A DNA stretch of 64,000 nucleotides, taken from positions 620,001 through 684,000 of the forward strand of contig NZ_JANUGV010000001.1 in NCBI RefSeq assembly GCF_024753215.1, written 5' to 3'. Each line of letters opens with the position of its first letter. Positions within the stretch are counted from its first letter, which is position 1. The notes under the pieces are model-generated. The model was not told the DNA's origin, ran no database searches, and worked only from the letters and a program-made list of their open reading frames with translations. A program made the position numbers and the translations under genes. Of this stretch, positions 34,347 through 43,278 are shown piece by piece. Origin of the DNA: Massilia solisilvae. GTDB lineage: Bacteria > Pseudomonadota > Gammaproteobacteria > Burkholderiales > Burkholderiaceae_D.

Positions 34347-35864
34347 ATGCAAAACGAAGGTGCAGTCACTGCCATCACCGCAAAACGTCTCACGCTGGCG
34401 CTGTGCGCGGCTGGCGTCATTGGCGGGGCGGTGGGCGCAATCGCAGTCAATCACAATAACGCCATGGCCGAAGCGGCGGCTGCGGCTGCGGCGCCGGCTG
34501 CCGTGGCGCCCAGTGTGGGCCCGGCCGACCCGCAGGTGGCGCTGCCGGACTTCACTTCCATCGTGAAGCGCAACGGCCCGGCGGTGGTCAACATCCGGGT
34601 TGTTGGCGGCACCAAGACCGGCATGCGCCGCCGCCAGATGCCCGACATCGACGAGGACGATCCGTTCTTCGACTTTTTCCGCCAGTTCGGCGTGCCCGGC
34701 ATGCCGCGCGGCGGCCAGCGCGGCGGCCAGACCCCGATGATGATGGGCGAGGGCTCGGGCTTCATCGTCAGCCCGGACGGCGTCATTCTGACCAATGCGC
34801 ACGTGGTGCGCGACGCCGACGAAGTCACCGTCAAGCTGCAGGACCGCCGCGAGTACCGCGCCAAGGTTCTCGGCTCGGACCCCAAGACCGACGTCGCGGT
34901 GCTCAAGATCGACGGGAAGAACCTGCCGGTGGTCCCGCTCGGTAACACCCGCAACCTGCAGGTGGGCGAGTGGGTCATGGCGATCGGTTCGCCGTATGGG
35001 CTGGAGAGCACCGTCACCGCCGGCGTGGTCAGCGCCAAGGGCCGCACCATCGACAACGGCGGGGTGCAGTTCATCCAGACCGACGTTGCGGTCAATCCCG
35101 GCAACTCGGGCGGCCCGCTGTTCAACACGCGCGGCGAAGTGGTGGGCATCAACTCGCAGATCTTCAGCCAGAGCGGCGGCTACCAGGGCCTGTCGTTCTC
35201 GATCCCGATCGACGTGGCGGTGCGCATCAAGGACCAGATCGTCGCCCACGGCAAGGTGCAGCACGCCAAGCTGGGCGTGACGGTGCAGGAAGTGGACCAG
35301 GGCCTGGTCGATTCGTTCAAGCTCGATACGGTCGAGGGCGCGCTGGTGTCGAACGTCGAGCGCAATGGCCCCGGCGAGAAGGCGGGCCTGAAGACGGGCG
35401 ACATCATCCGCAAGCTGAACGGCCAGCCGATCATCGCATCGGGCGACCTGCCGGCGATGCTGTCCACCGCGCGGCCGGGCGAAAAGGCGGCGCTGGAAGT
35501 CTGGCGCGACGGGAAGGTCGTGCAGCTCAATGCGACCCTGGGCAATGCCGACAGCAAGGCCGATCGCGCCGAGCAGATGGCCAGCACCGCCGACAACGGC
35601 GCCAAGCTGGGCCTGGCGTTGCGCCCGCTCGACCCGATGGAGCGCCGCGAGTCGGGCCTGCCGTCGGGCCTGGTGATCGAGGACGCACAGGGCGCGGCGG
35701 CGTTCGCCGGCGTGCGCCGCGGCGACGTGCTCCTGTCGGTCAACGGCAAGCCTGTCTCGTCTGTTGACCAGGTACGCGACCTGGTAGGCAAAGCCTCCAA
35801 GTCCGTGGCCTTGCTGATCCAGCGCGGGGATGACAAAATCTTCATCCCGGTGCGGATCGGTTAA
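34347..35864 (+). CDS. Do-like periplasmic serine protease (DegP/MucD type)
   Basis: A 505-residue HtrA-family protease/chaperone. The catalytic triad is His152 (LTNAHVV), Asp182 (KTDVAVLKI) and Ser254 (NPGNSGGPLFN). Two PDZ domains follow (about 310-400 and 420-500). The N-terminus has a hydrophobic segment (TLALCAAGVIGGAVGAIAV) acting as a signal or anchor. The Met/Gly-rich loop after PFFDFFRQFGVPGMPRGG is family-like. ATG 34347 follows CAGGAGC. It degrades misfolded envelope proteins. The two-component genes follow at 35912, suggesting an envelope-stress unit. Confidence 0.93.
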   Translation: MQNEGAVTAITAKRLTLALCAAGVIGGAVGAIAVNHNNAMAEAAAAAAAPAAVAPSVGPADPQVALPDFTSIVKRNGPAVVNIRVVGGTKTGMRRRQMPDIDEDDPFFDFFRQFGVPGMPRGGQRGGQTPMMMGEGSGFIVSPDGVILTNAHVVRDADEVTVKLQDRREYRAKVLGSDPKTDVAVLKIDGKNLPVVPLGNTRNLQVGEWVMAIGSPYGLESTVTAGVVSAKGRTIDNGGVQFIQTDVAVNPGNSGGPLFNTRGEVVGINSQIFSQSGGYQGLSFSIPIDVAVRIKDQIVAHGKVQHAKLGVTVQEVDQGLVDSFKLDTVEGALVSNVERNGPGEKAGLKTGDIIRKLNGQPIIASGDLPAMLSTARPGEKAALEVWRDGKVVQLNATLGNADSKADRAEQMASTADNGAKLGLALRPLDPMERRESGLPSGLVIEDAQGAAAFAGVRRGDVLLSVNGKPVSSVDQVRDLVGKASKSVALLIQRGDDKIFIPVRIG

Positions 35865-35911
35865 GGATCGTAGCGTCCACGACCAGCACTGTTCAAGAAC
35901 GGGGGCGTTTG

Positions 35912-36574
35912 ATGCGGCTGCTGCTGGTGGAAGACGATACGATGATCGGCGAAGTAGTGCTCGACCTGCTCAGGGCCGAGCACTACGCCGTCGATTGGGT
36001 CAAGGACGGCGAAATGGCCGACACGGCCCTGATGCAGAACCAGAACTACGACCTGGTGCTGCTGGACCTGGGCCTGCCGCGCAAGGACGGCCTGGACGTG
36101 CTGCGCGCCATGCGCGCGCGCAAGGACAGAACGCCGGTGCTGGTGGCCACCGCGCGCGACGCGGTGTCGCAGCGCATTGCGGGGCTCGATGCGGGCGCGG
36201 ACGACTACGTCCTCAAACCCTACGATCTGGAAGAGCTGCTGGCGCGCATCCGCGCGCTGCTGCGGCGTGCCGCAGGGCGTGCCGAGCCGGTCTTCGAATA
36301 CAAGAACATCTCCGTCAATCCGGCCACGCGTGAAGTCTCGGTGGACGGCCAGCAGGTCGCGCTGTCGGCGCGCGAGTGGGCCGTGCTCGAGGCGCTGGTG
36401 GCGCGGCCGGGCGCGGTGCTGTCGCGCGCGCAGCTGGAGGAAAAGCTGTACAGCTGGCGCGACGAAGTGTCCAGCAACGCGGTGGAGGTGTACATCCACG
36501 GCCTGCGCAAGAAGCTGGGCAGTGACCTGATCCAGAACGTGCGCGGGGTGGGCTACATGGTGCCCAAGGCATGA
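35912..36574 (+). CDS. OmpR-family response regulator (QseB/TctD-like)
   Basis: A 220-residue regulator. The receiver domain has the acidic pocket Glu7-Asp8-Asp9, phospho-acceptor Asp52 (LLDLGLPRKDG) and Lys102 (LKPYD). The C-terminal winged-helix DNA-binding domain (about 125-220) ends SSNAVEVYIHGLRKKLGSDLIQNVRGVGYMV. The first ATG is 35912; a TTG one codon earlier is less likely. It overlaps the sensor kinase gene by 4 nt. Target genes unknown; the Deg protease upstream is a candidate. Confidence 0.93.
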   Translation: MRLLLVEDDTMIGEVVLDLLRAEHYAVDWVKDGEMADTALMQNQNYDLVLLDLGLPRKDGLDVLRAMRARKDRTPVLVATARDAVSQRIAGLDAGADDYVLKPYDLEELLARIRALLRRAAGRAEPVFEYKNISVNPATREVSVDGQQVALSAREWAVLEALVARPGAVLSRAQLEEKLYSWRDEVSSNAVEVYIHGLRKKLGSDLIQNVRGVGYMVPKA

Positions 36575-37911
36575 AGCGGGTAAGGAAGGTCACGCATTCG
36601 CTGCGCGGGCGCCTGCTGTGGTACCTGCTGGCGGCGATCACCATCGCTGCGGTGGCGCAGGCGTCGATCGCCTACCGCACCGCGCTGCGCGACGCCGACC
36701 AGATCTTCGACTACCACATGCAGCAAATGGCGCTGTCGCTGCGCTCGAACACGCCGCTGGCCACCAACGGCCCGGCGCCCGGTTACACCGACCCCAGCGC
36801 GGAATCGGACGACCTGGTGGTGCAGGTGTGGACACCGGACGGGGTGCAGGTGTTCCACAGCGTGTCGCGCGCGCGCCTGCCACAGCGCGCGGTGCTGGGC
36901 TTTTCCAACGTGCGTGCCAACGGCACCATCTATCGCGTGTTCTCGATCCAGACCAACAACCAGACGGTGCAGGTGGCGCAGGACCTGTCGGTGCGCAGCA
37001 ACATGGCGCGCAACCTGGCGCTGCGCACGCTGGGGCCGATCGCGGTGATGATGCCGATCCTGATGCTGGTGGTGTGGTGGGTCATCAGCGGCTCGCTCGA
37101 GCCGGTGGACCGGGTGCGCTCGCAGGTGGCGTCGCGCCAGGCGGACGATTTGTCGCCGGTGTCGGAGAATGGCTTGCCGGACGAGGTGCAGCCGCTGGTG
37201 CGCGAGCTGAACCTGCTGTTTTCGCGCGTGCGCACGGCGTTCGACGCGCAGCAGCATTTCGTGGCCGACGCCGCGCACGAGCTGCGCACGCCGCTGGCCG
37301 CGCTCAAGCTGCAGGCGCAGAGCCTGGAGCGCGCCGACAATCCCGAGGCACGCAAGGTGGCGGTGGCGCGGCTTACGGCCGGCATCGACCGCGCGACGCG
37401 ATTGGTGGAGCAACTGCTGGTGCTGGCGCGGCAGGAGGCCAGCGCCACGGCCGGCGCGATCAGGCAGGACGTGGACCTGGCCGAACTGGCGCGGCGCAGC
37501 GTGGCCGACCTGGCAGCGGCGGCGCAGGCCAAGGGCGTGGACCTCGGCGTGCAGCGTGCCGATGCGGTGCGCGTGCAGGGACAGCCGGATGCGCTCACCA
37601 TCCTGCTGCGCAACCTGGTCGAGAACGCGGTCAAGTACACGCCGCAAGGCGGCACGGTCGATATTTCTGTGCGCGGGGAGAGCGGTGGCGCGGTGCTGGT
37701 GGTCGAGGACAGCGGGCCGGGCATTGCGCCGGAGGAGCGCGAGCGGGTGTTCGACCGCTTCTACCGGATCGCCGGCAGCGAGGCGCAGGGCAGTGGGTTG
37801 GGGCTGGCGATCATCAAGTCGATCGCGGAGCGGCATGGGGCCAGGCTGGAGCTGGGGCAGTCCGAGCGGCTGGGGGGATTGGCGGCGACGGTGACGTTTC
37901 CTGTGGCGTGA
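36571..37911 (+). CDS. Sensor histidine kinase (QseC/TctE-like)
   Basis: A 446-residue membrane kinase, partner of the preceding response regulator. TM1 is about 15-35 (LLWYLLAAITIAAVAQASIAY), a periplasmic sensor region of the 2CSK type follows (about 36-155), then TM2 at about 156-175 (AVMMPILMLVVWWVISG). The HisKA phospho-acceptor is His236 (VADAAHELRTPLAALKLQ). The ATPase domain shows NLVENAVKYTP, DSGPGIAPEER and GSGLGLAIIKS. Stimulus unknown. Confidence 0.93.
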   Translation: MKRVRKVTHSLRGRLLWYLLAAITIAAVAQASIAYRTALRDADQIFDYHMQQMALSLRSNTPLATNGPAPGYTDPSAESDDLVVQVWTPDGVQVFHSVSRARLPQRAVLGFSNVRANGTIYRVFSIQTNNQTVQVAQDLSVRSNMARNLALRTLGPIAVMMPILMLVVWWVISGSLEPVDRVRSQVASRQADDLSPVSENGLPDEVQPLVRELNLLFSRVRTAFDAQQHFVADAAHELRTPLAALKLQAQSLERADNPEARKVAVARLTAGIDRATRLVEQLLVLARQEASATAGAIRQDVDLAELARRSVADLAAAAQAKGVDLGVQRADAVRVQGQPDALTILLRNLVENAVKYTPQGGTVDISVRGESGGAVLVVEDSGPGIAPEERERVFDRFYRIAGSEAQGSGLGLAIIKSIAERHGARLELGQSERLGGLAATVTFPVA

Positions 37912-37914
37912 TTC

Positions 37915-37998
37915 GTAGGGTGGGCGGGTCTCCCGCCCACGCGTTCAGGCAAAGCGTGCCGTGCTGAACGCGTGGGCAGGAAACCTGCCCACCCTACG
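37915..37998. repeat. Family A repeat, locus 5 (two units)
   Basis: Two inverted units (37915-37947 and 37964-37998) fill the 96-bp gap between the converging sensor kinase and TonB receptor genes. One unit has the GTGGGCGGG/CCCGCCCAC form of the stem. Confidence 0.85.
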
Positions 37999-38007
37999 TC
38001 CGGCGCG

Positions 38008-40404
38008 TCAGAACTTGTGCGACAGGCGCGCGAAGTACGAGGCGCCGTTCAGGCCGAACTGCACGCTTTCATACTTGAACCCGTTGTCGGTTTCGTCCGG
38101 GTTCTGCACGGTCGGGTGCACGTTGAAGATGTTGGTGCCGCCGACCGTCAGGCGGGTCTTGTCGGTGAACGACCAGGTGAACGCCAGGTCGGCCGAGGTC
38201 TTGGACGCGTAGTGCTGGTTCGGCACCGGCGGACCGGAGAACGTGCCCAGCGTCTGCGGGCCGAAGTGGATCACCTTGAAGTCGGTTTCCAGGCGCCCCA
38301 GCGTGTAGTCGAAGTCGAGCGTGGCCTTGTGGCGCGGGCCGCCCTGTTCGATGAACAGGCGCTCGCGCTCGGACAGCAGCACGTCCTCGTAGCCCTTGAG
38401 CGAGGCCGGTGCATGCACGCCGGTCACTTCGGTCTTCCCGATGTTCATCGCCAGGTAGGTGTTCAGCTTGCCCTCGCCGAGGGTTGCGCGGTTCGACACC
38501 GTCAGGTCCAGGCCCTGGGTGCGGGTGTCCACCGAGTTGACGAAGAACTGCGCCTGGCCTACGCCCAGCGCCGACAGGGTGGCGCCCAGGGCAGGGTAGT
38601 TGTCGGCGTCGAAGCGGCCCGACAGCACGATGCGACCGTCGATGTTGATGCGGTACAGGTCGGCGGTAATCGAGGTGGCGGTGGTCGGCGACCAGGTCAT
38701 GCCCGCGGTGTAGCTCTTCGATTTCTCTTCATGCAGCTTGGGGATGCCGGCCGCGTTGGCGACCTTGCCGCCGTTCGGTGCCAGCACCACGTCCATCGGC
38801 ACGCCGCTGATGAAGTCGGTGAAGGTGGACGAGAAGTAGGCCTGCTGCAGCGACGGCGCACGGAAGCCGGTGCTGGCCGAGGCGCGCAGCAGCACCCCGT
38901 CGGCGGCCTTGAAGGCGCCGGCCAGCTTGCCAGTGACGGTCGAGCCGAAGTCGGAGAAGTGCTCGTAGCGCACCGCCGTCTGCAGCTTGAAGCGCTGGGT
39001 CACGTCGGTCTCGACGTCGATGTAGGCGGCCTGGCTGTGGCGGTTGCGGTTGGTGGCGTCGCCCGGCTGGAAGCCCGGGAAGCCCTGGCTGCCGGCGTTG
39101 CCGCCCACGCCCACGCCGTCGGCGTCGATGTACGAGCCCGGTTCGCCGGCGAAGATCTGGTAGTTCTCTTTGCGGTACTCGAAGCCGAACGCCGCGTTCA
39201 TCCCTTGCAGCACGCCCGGATAGAAGCGGCTGAAGTCGGCGTTGGTGGTGAGCTGGCGGAACGCGAAGCCGCCGGCGTCGAACGCGTTCGGGCTGATGCC
39301 CTTGCCGCCCTTGGACAGGTCGAGGTTGGCGATCGAGGCGTTGAGCGTATGCGTGATGTCGTAGCGCATGCGGTTCGAGCCGTAGGTCTGCGACAGGTCC
39401 ATGTGCCAGTCGTCGCCGATGGTGCTGCGGTAGCCGAAGGTGGCGTAGCGGTCGTTGATGGTGCCGTTGATGAAGGGGACGAAGCCGTCCGGGTACATGG
39501 CGGCCGAGTTGCGCGACGGGATGTCGTCCGAGCCGATGCCGCCGCGCGCCCACGCGCCGGACGAGGCGTCGCGGTCTTGCGCGCCGGCGGTCAGGTAGAA
39601 CTTGCCGGGGCCGGCAGGGAATTCGCCGTTCAGGTACACGGTCTGGTTCTTGACCTGGGTGTCGCCGATGATGCGCGGGTTGCCCGCTTCGGCCCGGTTG
39701 GAGCGGCCGCGGTTGGCGTATTCGCCGGTGATGCCCAGCACGCCGTCGGCCATCGCCACGCCGCAGTAGGCCGAGGCCAGATAGTTCTTGCCGTCGTGCT
39801 TGGAGTATTCGCCGGCGCCGAGGATGGTTTCGCAGCCCAGGCTCTTCTTCAGTTCGATGTTCAGCACGCCGGCGATCGCGTCCGAGCCGTATTGCGCGGC
39901 GGCGCCGTCGCGCAGCACCTGCACGTCCTTGATGGCCAGCAGCGGGATCGCGTTCATGTCGGTGCCGGTGTTGCCGCGGTTGCGCGCGCCGAACAGGTTC
40001 ACCAGCGCGACCGTGTGGCGGCGCTTGCCGTTGACGAGCACCAGGGTCTGGTCCGAGCCCAGGCCGCGCAGGGCGGCCGAGTCCACCAGGTCGGCGCCGT
40101 CGGCGCCGGTCTGGCGCGTCGAGTTAAACGACGGCGAGATGTAGGTCAGGCTCTGGGCCAGGTCGAACTGGCCGCCTTGTTCCGCCACCTTGGTGAGCGG
40201 GATGAAATCGACCGGGACCGGGGTTTCGGTGCTCGAGGCGTTGCCGACGCGGCGCGAGCCGACCACGCTGACGGTCGGAACGACGTCGGCGCGGACTTGG
40301 GCTTCGCCCGTCTGGGCTTGGGCGGACGGGGCAAGCGCGGCGAGCGCGGCACCGCCGTAGAGGGCAGCAAGGACTGCCTGGCGTAGTTGCTTGGGTTGGG
40401 ACAC
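38008..40404 (-). CDS. TonB-dependent outer-membrane receptor
   Basis: A 798-residue beta-barrel receptor. It has a signal peptide ending SAQAQ, then a TonB-box-like PTVSVVGSRR, a plug domain (about 50-175) with ALRGLGSDQTLVLVNGKRRH and VQVLRDGAAAQYGSDAIAGVLNIELKK, and a barrel ending in the aromatic ARLSHKF typical of outer-membrane insertion. The start is GTG 40404, only about 3 nt after GGAGGT, which is close spacing. It imports a nutrient such as a siderophore, cobamide or glycan; no neighbour indicates which. It converges on the two-component genes. Confidence 0.92.
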   Translation of the reverse strand: MSQPKQLRQAVLAALYGGAALAALAPSAQAQTGEAQVRADVVPTVSVVGSRRVGNASSTETPVPVDFIPLTKVAEQGGQFDLAQSLTYISPSFNSTRQTGADGADLVDSAALRGLGSDQTLVLVNGKRRHTVALVNLFGARNRGNTGTDMNAIPLLAIKDVQVLRDGAAAQYGSDAIAGVLNIELKKSLGCETILGAGEYSKHDGKNYLASAYCGVAMADGVLGITGEYANRGRSNRAEAGNPRIIGDTQVKNQTVYLNGEFPAGPGKFYLTAGAQDRDASSGAWARGGIGSDDIPSRNSAAMYPDGFVPFINGTINDRYATFGYRSTIGDDWHMDLSQTYGSNRMRYDITHTLNASIANLDLSKGGKGISPNAFDAGGFAFRQLTTNADFSRFYPGVLQGMNAAFGFEYRKENYQIFAGEPGSYIDADGVGVGGNAGSQGFPGFQPGDATNRNRHSQAAYIDVETDVTQRFKLQTAVRYEHFSDFGSTVTGKLAGAFKAADGVLLRASASTGFRAPSLQQAYFSSTFTDFISGVPMDVVLAPNGGKVANAAGIPKLHEEKSKSYTAGMTWSPTTATSITADLYRINIDGRIVLSGRFDADNYPALGATLSALGVGQAQFFVNSVDTRTQGLDLTVSNRATLGEGKLNTYLAMNIGKTEVTGVHAPASLKGYEDVLLSERERLFIEQGGPRHKATLDFDYTLGRLETDFKVIHFGPQTLGTFSGPPVPNQHYASKTSADLAFTWSFTDKTRLTVGGTNIFNVHPTVQNPDETDNGFKYESVQFGLNGASYFARLSHKF

Positions 40405-40484
40405 GGCACCTCCATTAGTAATGACGCCATGTTAGCCAACATTTATCTTGCAGCAAGCAAAGTGTGGAAAGCAAGCAACAGATT

Positions 40485-40569
40485 GTAGGGTGGGCGGGTT
40501 TCCCGCCCACGCGTTCAATCAGCGCATGTTCTGTTTGGACGCGTGGGCAGGAGACCTGCCCACCCTACC
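40485..40569. repeat. Family A repeat, locus 6 (two units)
   Basis: Units at 40485-40517 and 40538-40569 in opposite orientation, upstream of the TonB receptor and downstream of the second M61 gene. One stem is GTGGGCGGG-TTT-CCCGCCCAC, the other GTGGGCAGG-AGA-CCTGCCCAC. Confidence 0.85.
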
Positions 40570-40576
40570 GATGTGA

Positions 40577-42385
40577 CTATTTCTTTTCGTCCTTCGGCCA
40601 CGCCACCCCCAGCCAGGCCGCGTTCAGGGCTTTCTGGTCGGTCGTCGGCTTGTCGAACGCCTTGATCCTGGCTTTGCCCTTGGGCTGCAGCACCGGGTTC
40701 AGGTCCAGTTCGCGCAGCTCGTCGCGGCGGAACAGGTGCACTTTGAACGGGCCGGCTTTGGCCAGCGACAGCTTGTCGCCCAGGTCCTTCGCGCTCACGC
40801 GCAGCCCGTTGACCGCCACCAGCGTGTCGCCGGCCACCACGCCGGCCTTCCATGCCGGGCTGTCGCGCTCGACCTCGGTCACCAGCGCCGGGTCGCTGCC
40901 GTCCTTCACGCGCCAGCCGGCCCACCATTCCTGCTTGTCCTCGGCGTCCTTGGGCACGTCCACCAGGTAGCGCTCGCCCACCGTTTGCAGCAGCGTCTCG
41001 AACGGGATCTCGGCCTTGCCATCGACGTACTGGCTCCACCAGCCGCTCCAGTCCTGGCCGCTCACCTGCCTGAGCGCGGCCTTGATGTGGGCCGCGTCGT
41101 AGCCGCCCTGCGCCACCGAGTGCTGCTCGAACAGGATGCGATGCACGTCTTCCAGGCCCTTGGCCCCCTTGGTTTGCCGGCGCAGTTCCAGGTCCATTGC
41201 CAGGCCCAGCAGCTGGCCCTTGTTGTAGATGTTGACCTGGGCGTTGCGCGCGCGCTCGCCGCCCTGGGCGATCCATTCGTCAAAGCTCGCTTCGCTGGCG
41301 CTTTGCTGGAAGCGGCCCGGCTGGTGCAGGTAGTCGTCGATTTCCTTGGCGAAGCTTTCCATGAATTCGTCGCGCTTTTGCAGCCCGGCGCGCAGCGTGA
41401 TCAGCTCTTCGAAGTAGGAGGTGTTGCCCTCGGCGACCCACAGCAAGGGGTTGTAGTTCTCGCGCTGGTAATCGTAGGGCACCATTTCCTTGGGCCGGTA
41501 GGCTTTCACGTTCCAGGTGTGGAAGAACTCGTGCGCGGCGGTGTTCAGGAAGCCGAGGTAGTCCTTGCGCTTGTGGAACATCCAGCGCGGGCGCTGGATC
41601 ACGGTCGAGTTGATGTGCTCGGTCGCGCCGCCGACGCCGTCGGTCGCATGCACGATGAACAGGTAGCGTTGCTGGAACGGGTACTTGCCGCCGTACAGCT
41701 GGCCGGTCTGGTGCACAATTTTGTTCAGGTCGGCCACCATCTGCTTGCTGTCATAGTTGCCGCGGCCCCAGATGGCGACGTCGATCTGCTTGCCGTCCAC
41801 GTGCGAGGTGTAGAACTCGTGGATACCGGTCTCGATCGGCGAGTCGATCAGCACGTCGTAGTTGGGCGCCACAAAACAGTGGGCGCCGCAGGCGCCGTTG
41901 TCCATGCCCGAGCGCGACTGCCAGCCGGCCGGCACGTCCAGCTTCACGGCCACCGGTTGCTGGCGGTAGGCGTCGGCGTACACGAACACGCCCGAGGCAT
42001 CGAGGTAGGCGTGGGTGTCGTCGATGTGGCGGGTGCGCTCGCCCAGCACGTTGGCGTACAGCTCGTACACCACGGTGACCTTGTCGCCGGGGCGGGTCTG
42101 CACGCGCCAGGTGCCCTTGTCGGTTTTGGCGACCGGCAGCTCCTCGCCCTTGTCGTTGACGGCCTTGAACTGGCGCACGCCGTTGGCCAGGTTCAGGATC
42201 TGGTAGCGGCCGGTGCGCCAGTTCGGCATGTGCACGTCCAGCGTGCTGCTTGTGGCGGCCGGGAAGCTGGCGCGCACCTCGGCCAGGTGCTGGGCGGCGT
42301 TGGCGATGCGCAGCTGGTAATCGACGTCGGCATGGGCAGCGCCGAACAGCAGGGACAGGCAGGAGGCGAGGAGGGCTCGTTTCAT
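40577..42385 (-). CDS. M61-family metallopeptidase with PDZ domain
   Basis: A 602-residue exported peptidase, the second M61 member here. The signal peptide is MKRALLASCLSLLFGAAHA. The zinc site is H285-E-F-F-H289 (TAAHEFFHTWNVKAYRP), with Glu in LLWVAEGNTSYFEEL. A C-terminal PDZ domain (about 480-570) contains AWKAGVVAGDTLVAVNGLRVSAKDLG. It shares architecture but not close sequence with the protein at 28435-30348; substrate specificities probably differ. Periplasmic. It precedes the TonB receptor on the same strand after a 172-bp gap holding repeats. Confidence 0.92.
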   Translation of the reverse strand: MKRALLASCLSLLFGAAHADVDYQLRIANAAQHLAEVRASFPAATSSTLDVHMPNWRTGRYQILNLANGVRQFKAVNDKGEELPVAKTDKGTWRVQTRPGDKVTVVYELYANVLGERTRHIDDTHAYLDASGVFVYADAYRQQPVAVKLDVPAGWQSRSGMDNGACGAHCFVAPNYDVLIDSPIETGIHEFYTSHVDGKQIDVAIWGRGNYDSKQMVADLNKIVHQTGQLYGGKYPFQQRYLFIVHATDGVGGATEHINSTVIQRPRWMFHKRKDYLGFLNTAAHEFFHTWNVKAYRPKEMVPYDYQRENYNPLLWVAEGNTSYFEELITLRAGLQKRDEFMESFAKEIDDYLHQPGRFQQSASEASFDEWIAQGGERARNAQVNIYNKGQLLGLAMDLELRRQTKGAKGLEDVHRILFEQHSVAQGGYDAAHIKAALRQVSGQDWSGWWSQYVDGKAEIPFETLLQTVGERYLVDVPKDAEDKQEWWAGWRVKDGSDPALVTEVERDSPAWKAGVVAGDTLVAVNGLRVSAKDLGDKLSLAKAGPFKVHLFRRDELRELDLNPVLQPKGKARIKAFDKPTTDQKALNAAWLGVAWPKDEKK

Positions 42386-42423
42386 GTATGCGCTCTGGGA
42401 AAGTTAAGTTGCGAAAGTGTAAC

Positions 42424-43194
42424 TCAGGCCGGCTCGGCTGCGCCGCCGACGAGCACGGCGTGGCCTTCGAGGCGGGTGCGGATCAGGCAGTCGCGGCCGG
42501 TGGCGCGGCCCTGCAGCAGCTCGATGCCATGGCCGAGCAGGGTGGTCAGGGCGCCGGCCGCCACGCCGGTGGCACTGTCTTCGAGCAGCGGGTCGAGGTG
42601 GTTGAAGTTGCGGCCCTCGTAGCGGCCGTCGGCGCGCCGGCACCAGGCGTAGATGCCGTTCACGCCGTTGGCCTTGCCCCAGGCGGTGATCGCGGCCAGG
42701 TCCGGCTGCAGGGCGTGGAGGACGGCTTCGTCGGCCACTTCCACCAGCAGCTTGGGGCTGCCGACCGAGGCCACGCGCGCGCTGCTGGCCGGGGTGAAGC
42801 CGGGCGTGCGCAGCAGGGTGGCCAGGTCGGGCAGGGCCGGCTGCGGGGCGGCCTGCGCGTCCAGGCGCACGAAGTAGCCGTCGCCATCGCGCGACAGCAG
42901 CAGGCGCTGGCCCTGCATCGCGGTGGCGACGGTCAGGGGCTGGTCCGCCAGCAGCACGCGCGCGGCAGCCAGCGTGGCGTGCAGGCACAGGGGACTGCGC
43001 GTGTGCGGATACTGGTAGTCGAGCGTGGCGGCCACGCCCGGTTCGGCAGGCGCGTCGATGAAGACGCAGGTGGTGGCGCGCTCGCGCGCGAAGGCGGCGC
43101 GCGCCTCCTGGCCGGCCGGGCCGTCCTCGATCACCAGCGCCGGGTTGCCGGCGCCCGGCGCCGCGCCAAAGCATGTCAGTTCGTGTATCCGCAT
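42424..43194 (-). CDS. PhzF-family protein lacking the conserved Glu
   Basis: A 256-residue protein with the PhzF/diaminopimelate-epimerase-like two-lobe fold: MRIHELTCFGAAPGAGNPALVI at the start, SPLCLHATLAAARVLL in lobe one, NFNHLDPLLEDSATGVAAGALTTLL in lobe two. In PhzF isomerases a Glu in an SETTF-like segment is the acid/base; here the segment reads ATTCVF with Thr41 at that place, and CGHAT is CLHAT. So the isomerase chemistry may be lost or changed. It diverges from dnaE2 and shares its LexA-box region. Confidence 0.82.
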   Translation of the reverse strand: MRIHELTCFGAAPGAGNPALVIEDGPAGQEARAAFARERATTCVFIDAPAEPGVAATLDYQYPHTRSPLCLHATLAAARVLLADQPLTVATAMQGQRLLLSRDGDGYFVRLDAQAAPQPALPDLATLLRTPGFTPASSARVASVGSPKLLVEVADEAVLHALQPDLAAITAWGKANGVNGIYAWCRRADGRYEGRNFNHLDPLLEDSATGVAAGALTTLLGHGIELLQGRATGRDCLIRTRLEGHAVLVGGAAEPA

Positions 43195-43213
43195 CGTTCC
43201 CCCTTCGGTTATA

Positions 43214-43229
43214 CTGTGTTTTTATACAG
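43214..43229 (+). promoter_or_regulatory. LexA box between phzF-like gene and dnaE2
   Basis: CTGTGTTTTTATACAG is a perfect CTGT-N8-ACAG SOS box, 49 nt before the dnaE2 start and 19 nt before the start of the divergent PhzF-family gene. Its flanks (TA before, TAGTT after) repeat those of the imuA box. Confidence 0.92.
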
Positions 43230-43278
43230 TAGTTTTATTCTCTGCAGAAATTTTAACGTTTTTGCAGCTTGCGTTCCG

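Noticed and set aside
37972-40386. An 804-codon plus-strand frame opposite the TonB receptor
   Set aside because: The minus strand encodes a complete TonB receptor with signal peptide, plug and barrel end. The antisense product is an Arg/Val/Gly-rich composition artefact.
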